NCBI RefSeq assembly: GCF_031157275.1
Contig: NZ_JAVIFW010000003.1
Span: 310,001 to 374,000, forward strand
From: Streptomyces sp. LHD-70
GTDB lineage: Bacteria; Actinomycetota; Actinomycetes; Streptomycetales; Streptomycetaceae
Reading direction: 5' to 3'
DNA length: 64,000 bases
A program made the translations under genes and the position numbers. Below the pieces are notes generated by a model. The model searched no databases. It worked only from the letters and a program-made list of their open reading frames with translations, and was not told the DNA's origin. Below, in pieces: positions 51,741 through 59,384 of the stretch (positions within the stretch are counted from its first letter, which is position 1; every line of letters begins with the position of its first letter).

Positions 51741-51860
51741 CTACGGGGTTCTGCGTAGGGAGAACTCGTTGCGGTCCGGGTCGAGGAGCTGGGCCCAGGG
51801 CCCAGCTGCGTCGGCGTCGGTGCACGTGGCGCCGAGTGAGCGGAGGCGGTCGATCTCCCC
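51741..51860 (-). pseudogene. Remnant of a VOC (glyoxalase-fold) protein
   Basis: The reverse strand encodes EIDRLRSLGATCTDADAAGP, then WAQLLDPDRNEFSLRRTP and a stop, which is the C-terminal half-module of VOC-superfamily proteins (the DPDRNEF turn carries the metal Glu). No N-terminal part or start exists upstream. The rest of the 454-base gap between the zinc-ribbon gene and the ammonia-lyase gene shows nothing else. Confidence 0.7.
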
Positions 51861-52063
51861 GATTCCCGAACTCCACTGGTCTACGCGGCTGTTCGCCCTC
51901 CCGGCAGGTGGGCTGCTCGCCCTCGCGGGCAGAGCCTAGGTGCGGACGTCCGCTGCCGCGTCTGAAATCCGCCGCCGGGCCCAGGTGGAGACCCGACGCG
52001 GGGCGAAGGCCGCACGGAACCGGTGCTGGACCGGCGGACGCTCGTCTGCGCACGCTTGCTCCC

Positions 52064-53188
52064 GTGTCAGCCGACTCCGCAGAAACGATGTCCTCCGCCT
52101 CCCGTACGCCGATGTGGTGGTCGCACGCCGCCGCCCGCTCATGGACCTGCGCCCCCGCACCCGCCGAGGCCCGCGCCTTCCACGCGGCGCTGCCCGGCTA
52201 CGGCCCGACGCCCCTGGTCGAACTCCCATCCCTGGCCGATGAGTTGGACCTGAGCCGCGTCTTCGTCAAGGACGAGTCCGCACGCCTCGGGCTGCCCGCG
52301 TTCAAGGCGCTCGGCGCGACCTGGGCCGTGCACCGTGCCCTTGAGGGGCGGGCGGCGGGCGCGGTCACGTTGGTGTGTGCCACCGACGGCAATCACGGCC
52401 GCGCCGTGGCCCGTACGGCCCGACTGCTCGGTGAGCGGGCCCACGTGTTCGTGCCGCAGGGCGTCCACCCCGACGCCGTACGCGCCATCGCCGCCGAACA
52501 GGCCGACGTGACCCGGGTCCGGGGCCCGTACGACGACGCCGTGCGCCGCGCTGCCGAAGCCGCCGCCGCGCCGGACGCGATCCTGATCCAGGACAGCGCG
52601 TGGCCGGGGTACGAGCAGGTGCCCGCGTGGATCGTCGAGGGGTACGCCACGCTCTGCGCCGAGATCGACGCCCAACTCGCCACTGCGGAAGCCGGGTTGC
52701 CCGGGCTCGTCGCCGTACCGGTGGGCGTGGGATCGCTGGCGCAGGCCGTGGTCACGCATTACCGCAGCCGCCCGTCCGGGCCGCCTCCGGCGCTCCTCTC
52801 CGTCGAACCGGACTCCGCGGCCTGCGTCCTGGAGAGCCTCGCGCACGACGAGCTCCGCACCGTCACCACCGGCGAGACGACGATGGCCGGACTGAACTGC
52901 GGTACGCCGTCCAGCCTCGCGTGGCCCGTCCTGCGCGGCGGCCTCGATGCCGCGATCGCCGTCACGGACGCCGACAGCGCCCGCGCGGCGGCCACCCTCG
53001 CCGCGCTCGGCGTCTCCTGCGGCCCGTGCGGCGCGGCCCCGCTGGCCGGGATCCGCGCGGCCCTGACCGGCCCGGGCGCGCAGGACCGCCGCACCCTGCT
53101 CGGCCTCGACCGGGACTCGGTCGTCGTACTCCTCAGTACGGAGGGAGCGGCGGCGAATCCGCAGCTACCGGAGGTCGGGCATACGTGA
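52064..53188 (+). CDS. PLP-dependent diaminopropionate ammonia-lyase-like enzyme
   Basis: A 374-residue fold-type II PLP enzyme. The N-terminal pattern FHAALPGYGPTPLVELPSLA and VKDESARLGLPAFKALGAT (Schiff-base Lys about 87) are characteristic of diaminopropionate ammonia-lyases. CATDGNHGRAVARTARLLG binds substrate and cofactor. VPVGVGSLAQAVV is the phosphate loop. Expected reaction: 2,3-diaminopropionate to pyruvate and ammonia; related deaminases remain possible. Start is uncertain between GTG 52064 and ATG 52088. The stop lies inside a 22-base tandem repeat. Confidence 0.82.
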   Translation: MSADSAETMSSASRTPMWWSHAAARSWTCAPAPAEARAFHAALPGYGPTPLVELPSLADELDLSRVFVKDESARLGLPAFKALGATWAVHRALEGRAAGAVTLVCATDGNHGRAVARTARLLGERAHVFVPQGVHPDAVRAIAAEQADVTRVRGPYDDAVRRAAEAAAAPDAILIQDSAWPGYEQVPAWIVEGYATLCAEIDAQLATAEAGLPGLVAVPVGVGSLAQAVVTHYRSRPSGPPPALLSVEPDSAACVLESLAHDELRTVTTGETTMAGLNCGTPSSLAWPVLRGGLDAAIAVTDADSARAAATLAALGVSCGPCGAAPLAGIRAALTGPGAQDRRTLLGLDRDSVVVLLSTEGAAANPQLPEVGHT

Positions 53189-53220
53189 ACAAGTGATTGG
53201 GCGTACGTGAACAAGTGAAG
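53177..53220. repeat. 22-base tandem duplication across the ammonia-lyase stop
   Basis: Two adjacent copies share TACGTGAACAAGTGA (53177-53198, 53199-53220; 19 of 22 bases identical). The first contains the TGA stop of the gene. The 345 bases that follow to the next gene hold only GC-rich inverted segments near 53223-53251. Confidence 0.85.
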
Positions 53221-53565
53221 GGGCAGGGGCGGAGCGGGCGGCCCGCCCCGGAGCGTCCGCCTCCGCCCGGCATGTGATGTACCGCACGAGACGTGTGGAG
53301 TGTGGCGTACGCCGCAAGGACGGGGTGCTGGGCCGGGCGGGCGGAGTGATCTGCGTCATGGGGAACGGCGTATTCCGGCCATGATCGGGTGCGTTGAGGG
53401 ATGTCCTGTCCCGGAATGGGGTCATGTTTCCGTCCCCGCCCGTGACCATTTGGTGACGAGGAGTTTTATCGACCCCCCTGCAAAGCGGGGAAACGAGCTC
53501 GTAGACTCACTCCTCGCTGTCGCCAGGCAGTACGAAACATGTCCCCGAGGGAAAGAGGCTTCACG

Positions 53566-53721
53566 GTGAGCCCCGCTGACAGTGCCGAAGCTCCGATCTA
53601 CGCCGACCTGGTGGAAGAGAGGGGAGACGTTCCCGCTGCGGCGCGCCAGGCCGCCGAGGAGACCCTGCGCGAAGCCGACCGCGTGCTCGACTTCAGCACC
53701 CTCGAAGTGACCGCGGCCTAG
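53566..53721 (+). CDS. Small acidic protein, unknown function
   Basis: A 51-residue acidic protein from the GTG at 53566: SPADSAEAPIYADLVEERGD, then PAAARQAAEETLREADRVL and DFSTLEVTAA. It is predicted helical, soluble and without Cys. GAAAGAGG lies 7 bases before the GTG; an upstream ATG at 53539 would add nine residues. It precedes an HATPase gene on the opposite strand. I do not recognise the family. Confidence 0.6.
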   Translation: MSPADSAEAPIYADLVEERGDVPAAARQAAEETLREADRVLDFSTLEVTAA

Positions 53722-54055
53722 CCCCGCCTACGGTCGGTCCTGGGCGGCGCACTGCCCAGTGGCCGAATACCGTCTGCGGGCGAGCAGCTGGGCCTGCGGT
53801 ATGCCCTCGCCCTCACTGGGCGGGCGCACCATCCGCGTACACGGCTCGAATCCTGCCTCGCTCGCAGCGTCCAGATGAGCCGTCACCCGGCCCTGGCCGC
53901 AACACCCCTCCACCACGCGCCTCCACGACCGGCCCACCCCCGCCGGTCCGCACCAGCGCGGCGAAGAGCGCGAGCACTGCTCTGTCCGGAGCGGTGAGAG
54001 CACCACTCTGTCCGGAACGGTGAGAGCCCCGCTCCGTCCGGACGGCGAGCCCCGC
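53722..54055. other. Gap with 26-base tandem repeats
   Basis: No intact gene. On the minus strand the frame ending at 53728 contains RVTAHLDAASEAGFEPCTRM and LLARRRYSATGQCAAQDRP, which looks protein-like but has no defined start and may be a remnant. The right end is three imperfect tandem copies of TCTGTCCGGAACGGTGAGAG-type units: 53981-54006, 54007-54032 and 54033-54055. Confidence 0.5.
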
Positions 54056-54463
54056 TCACCCCAGCGGCACACTCGCGCAGATGCGCTTGCCGCCCGCCCG
54101 CTGCTCCACCGTCACGGCCCGGCTCAGCGCGTGCACGATCTCCAGGCCGTGCCGGGAAGGGCGCAGCGCGTCCGGCGCCGCCATCACCGGCAGGGCCGGT
54201 TCCGTGTCCCAGACGCTGATGTGCAGGGCGTCCGCGGTCAGTTCGAGCTCCAGGACACACGGGCCCGACGCGTGCTTCACGACGTTCGTCACCAGTTCCG
54301 TGACCACGAGGAGCGCCGCACCGAGCGCCTCCGCCGGCACCGTGAACGCGGCGCTCGCACGCAGCCGGGCGACGAACTCCGACACCAGATCCCTGGCGTG
54401 CACGGCGCTGTCCGTACGGCCCTCGAAAGCCGCACCCGCGTAAGTGCTGCAGCCGGTCGGCAT
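54056..54463 (-). CDS. HATPase anti-sigma-factor-like protein
   Basis: A 135-residue stand-alone GHKL ATPase of the RsbW/SpoIIAB-like group common in Streptomyces. N box: LLVVTELVTNVVKHASG (about 53-69). G1-type: ISVWDTEPALPV; a reduced G2 region RHGLEIVHALS follows. Such proteins bind sigma factors or anti-anti-sigma factors and can phosphorylate the latter. The ATG at 54463 has AGGAGAGG about 12 bases upstream. No sigma factor is adjacent. The PP2C phosphatase at 31270-32706 belongs to the same kind of network but need not be its partner. Confidence 0.85.
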   Translation of the reverse strand: MPTGCSTYAGAAFEGRTDSAVHARDLVSEFVARLRASAAFTVPAEALGAALLVVTELVTNVVKHASGPCVLELELTADALHISVWDTEPALPVMAAPDALRPSRHGLEIVHALSRAVTVEQRAGGKRICASVPLG

Positions 54464-54900
54464 GATCGCGGCCCTCTCCTGTGGTGCTTGTTCAGTCCTG
54501 CGGCCCGCGCTGATGAAGCGACGGGCCGGTGCGGCGCGCCTCGGGTACGGACCCCGTACTCCCCAGGCACCTCTCACCTGGAACGCGGATACCCGCCGCG
54601 TGCCACCGCATGCATGTATCGGGCAAGTGAATCTCAGCTCACATCGGTGAGTCTCCGCTCGCGTCGGCTCTCGACGGGGCGCCGCTCACAAGGTCCTCAC
54701 CCCTGGCCTCCGATTCGTACACAGTGCCTGGTCGTCGCCGCACTGCGGGGTAGAGGCGGAGTGCTCGATACCGCATAGGGGGCACCGCAGTTGGAGGTTT
54801 CGCTGTTCCCGTTGCAGTGACGATTCTGCAAGGGAGGGTGGTTCGGGCCGGACCCGCTTGTGCGGCGGCCGTGTGCGGGGAGTGAACGGGGAGTCGGAGC
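54464..54900. other. 437-base intergenic region
   Basis: Divergent promoter region between the HATPase gene and the NB-ARC gene. It holds a small hairpin CTCACATCGGTGAG near 54636-54649 and an A/T-richer part at 54760-54830 (GTTGGAGGTTTCGCTG). No open frame with coding character was found. Confidence 0.4.
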
Positions 54901-56859
54901 GTGCGCAAGCACCAGCGTGGGGCGGGACGCCGGGGCGGTGAGGGGCGCGTACGGGCTCCCGTGGCGCTGGTGGGACGGGACACGGAGCTGGCGACGGTGC
55001 GCGGGCTGCTCGCGTCGGGCCGGCTCGTCAGCGTCGTCGGCACGGCCGGTGTCGGCAAGAGCAGCGTCGCCCGCGCCGCGGCCACCCTCGCCCGCCGCTC
55101 CCTGCCGCCCGAGGCCGCGGTGGCGCGCGTCCTGCGGGTGTCCTGCTGGCAGGACACCCCCGGCGGGCGTTCGGGCGGGACACCGGGTGGCGTGGTGAGC
55201 GCGCTCGCGCGGGCGCTCGGGGGCGGGCCCGGGCCCGCGGGCGTACGGGACGTGGTGGACCGGCTGCGGTCGCGCCGGGTCCTGCTGGTGCTCGACGACA
55301 TCGACCCGGTCCACGCCGAGGGCATCCACCTCGTCCAGAGCGTCCTGCAGCACGCGCCCGGCGTACGCGTCCTCGTCACCGGGCGCCAGCCGCTCGGGCT
55401 CGGCGAGGAGCAGGTGGTGCGGCTCGGCGGGCTGCCCGCGACGGCGCCGGACGGCGGGGACGGGCCGGCCGTCGAGCTGTTCCTGCGGCGGGCGCGGGCC
55501 GTGCGGCGCGGGTTCACGGTGGACGGCGCCGGGCGTCGGCTCGTACGCGGTCTCTGCGAGCGGCTCGACGGCCTGCCGCTGGCGATCGTGCTCGCGGCGG
55601 CGCAGGTGGCGCGCTTTCCGCTGCCCCGCCTTGCGCGGCTGCTCGACGCGGGCCAGTGCTGGCTGCGCGACGAGTCGCTCCCGGCGCGGCGGCAGCGCTC
55701 GCTGCGGGCCGCGATGGAGGCGCAGTACGCGCTGTGCGACCGCTCGGCCCGGGTCGTCTGGGCCCGACTGTCCGTCGCCGCGGGGGACTTCGCGCTCGAC
55801 GCGGCGGTGTTCCTGTGCCAGGGCGGTGGCCTCGACCCGCGGGAGGTCCCGGCCTGCCTGGCCCGGCTGGCCGCTGCCGCGATCCTCGAACCCGTACGGG
55901 AAGCGGGCGGGGTGCTGCCGCCGCGCTACCGCATGACCGCCGCGGCCCGGGACTTCGGCGCCGAACGGCTGCACGCCGCGGGCGAGTCCGAGGAGGCGGT
56001 CGACCGGCACCTGCTCTGGTACAGCAGGGTCGCGACCGACGCGCACGATCTGTGGCGCGCCGGTCAGCCCACCCGCGCCACACTCCTCGTACGGGACGAG
56101 GCCGCCAACATCCGGGCGGCCCTCGACCGGGCGCCGCGCGACGAGATCCAGGCCGGTATCGCCCTGGCCCTGGTGCTCGACCTGTGGTTCTGGTGGGCGG
56201 TGTGCGGGCACGCGGCGCACGGGCGCGAGGTCGTCGAACGGCTCCTTCCGCTCACCGACACGACCGGACCGCTGTACGGGCGGGGGCTCTGCCTCGCCGC
56301 GTGGCTGGCGGCCGGGACCGGGGGAGAGGGCGTCGAGGAACTCCTCCGCCGGGCCTGGGAAGCGGCGGTGCCGGCCGGGGACGCCGCCACGGCCGGTCAT
56401 GTCGCCCTCGTCCAGGGCATGGTGGCGCTCGGCGCGGGCGAACTCGACCGGGCGGCGACCTTCCTGGCGGACGCCGCCCACATCGTGCCCGCCGCCCCCG
56501 CCTACGGCCCGCCCGCCGCGTTGAGCCTGCTGCTGCTCGGCGTGACGCGGGCGTTGCGCGGCGACCCGGCCGAGGGCCTGCGGGACATCAGGCGCGCGCT
56601 GCGGGACCCGGCCGCGCAGCCCGATCTGCTGATCCGCTGCCTCGGGCAGTACGGCCTCGCCCTGGTCGACCACCTCACCGGCCGCCGCAGCCGCGCCTGG
56701 CGCCGCGCCCACCGCGCCCTCGCCCAGGCCGTCTCGCTCGGCTGCCCGTCGGCGGTGTTCGCCACCCAGCATCTGCTGCAGGACCTGGAACGCGGCACGG
56801 CCGGTACGGTGCCGCGTCCACCGGGGCTGTTGTGCGAGGCGGCGGCGGAGAATTGGTGA
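54901..56859 (+). CDS. NB-ARC-type ATPase without DNA-binding domain
   Basis: A 652-residue AfsR/LuxR-like STAND ATPase. Walker A is VVGTAGVGKSSVA (about 46-58), Walker B VLLVLDDIDPVH (about 128-139), and the NB-ARC GLPLAI motif lies in RLDGLPLAIVLAA (about 222). A winged-helix and TPR-like region follow to the end. Neither an N-terminal SARP domain nor a C-terminal LuxR helix-turn-helix is present. The GTG at 54901 has GGGAGTCGGAG upstream. It may act through another regulator. It ends 23 bases before a block of tandem repeats. Confidence 0.83.
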   Translation: MRKHQRGAGRRGGEGRVRAPVALVGRDTELATVRGLLASGRLVSVVGTAGVGKSSVARAAATLARRSLPPEAAVARVLRVSCWQDTPGGRSGGTPGGVVSALARALGGGPGPAGVRDVVDRLRSRRVLLVLDDIDPVHAEGIHLVQSVLQHAPGVRVLVTGRQPLGLGEEQVVRLGGLPATAPDGGDGPAVELFLRRARAVRRGFTVDGAGRRLVRGLCERLDGLPLAIVLAAAQVARFPLPRLARLLDAGQCWLRDESLPARRQRSLRAAMEAQYALCDRSARVVWARLSVAAGDFALDAAVFLCQGGGLDPREVPACLARLAAAAILEPVREAGGVLPPRYRMTAAARDFGAERLHAAGESEEAVDRHLLWYSRVATDAHDLWRAGQPTRATLLVRDEAANIRAALDRAPRDEIQAGIALALVLDLWFWWAVCGHAAHGREVVERLLPLTDTTGPLYGRGLCLAAWLAAGTGGEGVEELLRRAWEAAVPAGDAATAGHVALVQGMVALGAGELDRAATFLADAAHIVPAAPAYGPPAALSLLLLGVTRALRGDPAEGLRDIRRALRDPAAQPDLLIRCLGQYGLALVDHLTGRRSRAWRRAHRALAQAVSLGCPSAVFATQHLLQDLERGTAGTVPRPPGLLCEAAAENW

Positions 56860-56881
56860 GGGCGGGCGGGCGGCGGCGCGT

Positions 56882-57011
56882 GTCAGAGGTCGTGGCGGGA
56901 CCGGTCTGTCAGCGGCCGTGGCGGGGCCGGTGGTGGTCAGCGGCCCTGGCGGGGCCGGTGGTTGTCAGCGGGCGTGGCGGGACCGGTGGTCACAGGCCGT
57001 GGCGGCCGGTG
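56882..57011. repeat. Imperfect 25-28-base tandem repeats between convergent genes
   Basis: Units start GTCAG and share CGTGGCGGGGCCGGTGGT: 56882, 56908, 56936, 56964 and a final degenerate one at 56989. The last unit contains the stop codon and final codons of the flavoprotein gene on the minus strand. Confidence 0.85.
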
Positions 57012-58114
57012 CTTCCGACCCGCTCGCAGACCTCGCGCTCGTCCCTCGCGGAGAACGGGGCGTACGAGGCACGCGGCAGGGCGGACACGGCGTCGGCCGG
57101 GGCGAGTTCGGGCTCGGCGACCGCGCGGCGTTCCGCCACCGCGGCCCGGGTGTCCTCGGCGATCAGGTCGGCGTTGACCGCCGCCCCGGCCCGCAGGCCC
57201 GCGGCCGCCGCGACCATCACCTGGCCGCTGACCTCGACCACATTGCCCGCCGCCCACACGCCCGGTACGTCCGTCTTGCCCAGCGGGTCGGCCGGGATGT
57301 GGCGGCCGACGACCGTGCCCTGGACGACCTGCTCGGCGAGTTCGAGGCCGAGCGGCGCGAGCCAGTCCGCGCGGGCGTTCATCCGGGTCGCGACGGCCAG
57401 GGCCGCGACGTCGAACACCCGGCCCGAGTCGAGCCGCACCCCGGACAGCCGGCCATCGGCCCGCACCAGCTCGTCGACCGTCCCGTCCACGACCGCGATG
57501 CCGCGCGCCGCCAACTGCTCGTACTGCTCGTCGTCCGGCTCGGGACCGGTGTGCAGGAAGAGCGTCACGTCGTCGCTCCACTGCCGCCACAGCAGCGCCT
57601 GGTGCACGGCGAGCGGTCCGGTCGACAGGACGCCGATGCGCTGGTCCCGCACCTCCCAGCCGTGGCAGTACGGGCAGTGCAGCACGTCCGAGCCCCACAG
57701 CTCCGCGACCCCCGGCACCTGTGGCAGCTCGTCGACCAGACCCGCCGTCACGAGGAGCCGCCGGGCCCGTACGGCGGTGCCGTCCGCGAGGGCCACCCGG
57801 AAACCGGAGCCGTCGCGCTCGGCGGAGACCACCTCGCCCGTGCGCACCTCCGCGCCGTAGCGGCCGATCTCCTCGCGGCCGTCGGCCATCAGCTCGGCGG
57901 GCGGGGTGCCCTCCCGGCCCAGGTAGACGTGCACGCCGTCGGAGGGCGCGTTGCGCGGCCGCCCCGAGTCGATCACCAGGACGGAGCGCCGCGCCCGGCT
58001 CAGCGCGAGGGCCCCGCTCAGGCCCGCGGCTCCGCCGCCGACCACCACCGCGTCGTACACCTCTGCTTCCACCGTCGCGCCGGTTGTGGCTGCCTCGTTC
58101 ATCGCCGTGTTCAT
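56990..58114 (-). CDS. Thioredoxin-reductase-like FAD oxidoreductase
   Basis: A 374-residue flavoprotein. FAD site: DAVVVGGGAAGLSGALALSR (about 21-40). The redox motif CPYC in LHCPYCHGWE (about 146-149) is between the two halves, with NADPH fold RIGVLSTGPLAVHQALL after it and the C-terminal FAD motif VPGVWAAGNVVEVSGQ. A 50-residue tail (AERRAVAEPELAPADAVSAL on) exceeds the usual length. The CxYC form resembles the reductases in natural-product and stress loci. AAGGAG lies before the ATG. Confidence 0.88.
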   Translation of the reverse strand: MNTAMNEAATTGATVEAEVYDAVVVGGGAAGLSGALALSRARRSVLVIDSGRPRNAPSDGVHVYLGREGTPPAELMADGREEIGRYGAEVRTGEVVSAERDGSGFRVALADGTAVRARRLLVTAGLVDELPQVPGVAELWGSDVLHCPYCHGWEVRDQRIGVLSTGPLAVHQALLWRQWSDDVTLFLHTGPEPDDEQYEQLAARGIAVVDGTVDELVRADGRLSGVRLDSGRVFDVAALAVATRMNARADWLAPLGLELAEQVVQGTVVGRHIPADPLGKTDVPGVWAAGNVVEVSGQVMVAAAAGLRAGAAVNADLIAEDTRAAVAERRAVAEPELAPADAVSALPRASYAPFSARDEREVCERVGSTGRHGL

Positions 58115-58182
58115 CGCTGTGCTCCTTCGGCTCGTCGTCCGGTGCGGTCAGAGTGCGCCTGGCCGTACCGTCTTGACAAACC

Positions 58183-58200
58183 TTGTTGCCGAGACAGCAA
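58183..58200. promoter_or_regulatory. Operator-like dyad upstream of the flavoprotein gene
   Basis: TTGTTGCC / GACAGCAA, an 8-base imperfect inverted repeat with a 2-base centre (6 of 8 pairs), 69 bases before the start codon. It suits a MarR-, TetR- or HxlR-type dimer. Confidence 0.35.
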
Positions 58201-58224
58201 AAGGGGCAGGGCGAGCGCATGCAC

Positions 58225-59304
58225 CTACGACGCCGTGCCCCGGCCCACCACCATCGAAAGGACCTGCGGCAACGGGTACCAGTCCGACGACACCACGCTC
58301 GCGTGCCGCCCCGCCAGCTCGACGACCCGGTCACGGGCCGCGGACTCCGGCGGGTGCACGCCGTCGATCGCGGGCGGCACGTTGTGCGCGTCCGTCATGA
58401 CCAGGAGATAGCCGTTCCGCGCGTACCAGCCCGTGTCGATCGAGCCGTTCGCGTACGCCGACGCGTCCCCGTCGAAGACGACGAACCACGGCCGCAGCGA
58501 GGCGTCCTCGTACCGGCCGCGCGGATCGCCGGACTCCGCCTTGTGCACCGCGGGGAACGCGCCCGCCTCGCCGAGCCGGCCGGCCGCCGCCAGATCCCGC
58601 AGGTGCGTCGCGTACTCGCGGTCCGTCCACAGCGAGTCCGCCGGGTTGCCCTCCTCGACCGTGCCGGGGATCAGCTCGACCACGAACTTCCCCGCCAGCG
58701 CGTCCCGTTCGGGCCAGCCGTCGGCCCGTACCGCGTCGTCGAGGGTCGCGTGCCCGGCCGCCAGGTCGCCCGGACGGTACAGGGCGTCGCCCAGCTTCGC
58801 CGAGAGCAGCGCGTCGAGATCCGCGGGGCCGCGCCCGTGCCTGCCCTGGAAGCCGTCCTTCAGCTCCATCTTGATCAGTACGGGCCGGTGCCCGGGGTGC
58901 GCGTCGTGCCAGGCGCGTATGTCGGCCAGGCAGCCGCCGAGGTCCTGGTCGCGCGCCTTGGTGCGCAGCTCGGCCGGGCTCGACGCGTTCTCGCAGTTGT
59001 TGTCGTTGCCCACCGGGTTGTCGTGCGAGACCCGCCAGGACGGGCCGAACGCATTGGTCCACACGTCGAGTTCGAGCATCGCCGCACCTGAGTCGAGCGC
59101 ATCGGCGAAGTACGGGTACGAGCCCTTCTCGTACGCGTTGTGGACCCCGACCCCGGTCGTCGCGCCGTACGAGCCGGCGGCCCGCTCGGCTCCCTGCGCC
59201 TGCGTGCCCGCCGCCACCCCGAGGCCGAGCCCGGCGGCCACGCCGGCGGCGAGCACGCCCCGCAGAGCCCGTCCGCCCCCCGGCCTTCCTAAGACCCGTG
59301 TCAT
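58225..59304 (-). CDS. Secreted PI-phospholipase C-like protein
   Basis: A 359-residue exported phosphodiesterase with a TIM-barrel PLC fold. Signal peptide residues about 1-38 (GVLAAGVAAGLGLGVAAGTQ). Catalytic-type histidines are seen in VGVHNAYEKGSYPYF and WRVSHDNPVGNDNN; the metal-binding strand is AMLELDVWTNAFGPSW. VLIKMELKDGF supplies further acidic residues. It resembles the calcium-dependent Streptomyces antibioticus PLC rather than Bacillus PI-PLC. AAGGAG lies 7 bases before the ATG at 59304. It hydrolyses phospholipid head groups, probably inositol lipids. Confidence 0.82.
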   Translation of the reverse strand: MTRVLGRPGGGRALRGVLAAGVAAGLGLGVAAGTQAQGAERAAGSYGATTGVGVHNAYEKGSYPYFADALDSGAAMLELDVWTNAFGPSWRVSHDNPVGNDNNCENASSPAELRTKARDQDLGGCLADIRAWHDAHPGHRPVLIKMELKDGFQGRHGRGPADLDALLSAKLGDALYRPGDLAAGHATLDDAVRADGWPERDALAGKFVVELIPGTVEEGNPADSLWTDREYATHLRDLAAAGRLGEAGAFPAVHKAESGDPRGRYEDASLRPWFVVFDGDASAYANGSIDTGWYARNGYLLVMTDAHNVPPAIDGVHPPESAARDRVVELAGRHASVVSSDWYPLPQVLSMVVGRGTAS

Positions 59305-59384
59305 TCCGCTCCTTCGTCCAGGCCGCACCGGCGGCACCGCATCGCTTCAACGTGGCGGCACAGTAAGGGAGTTGGGTTACGGGG

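Noticed and set aside
56882..57011. CRISPR-like array
   Set aside because: Units are degenerate and contiguous, without unique spacers.
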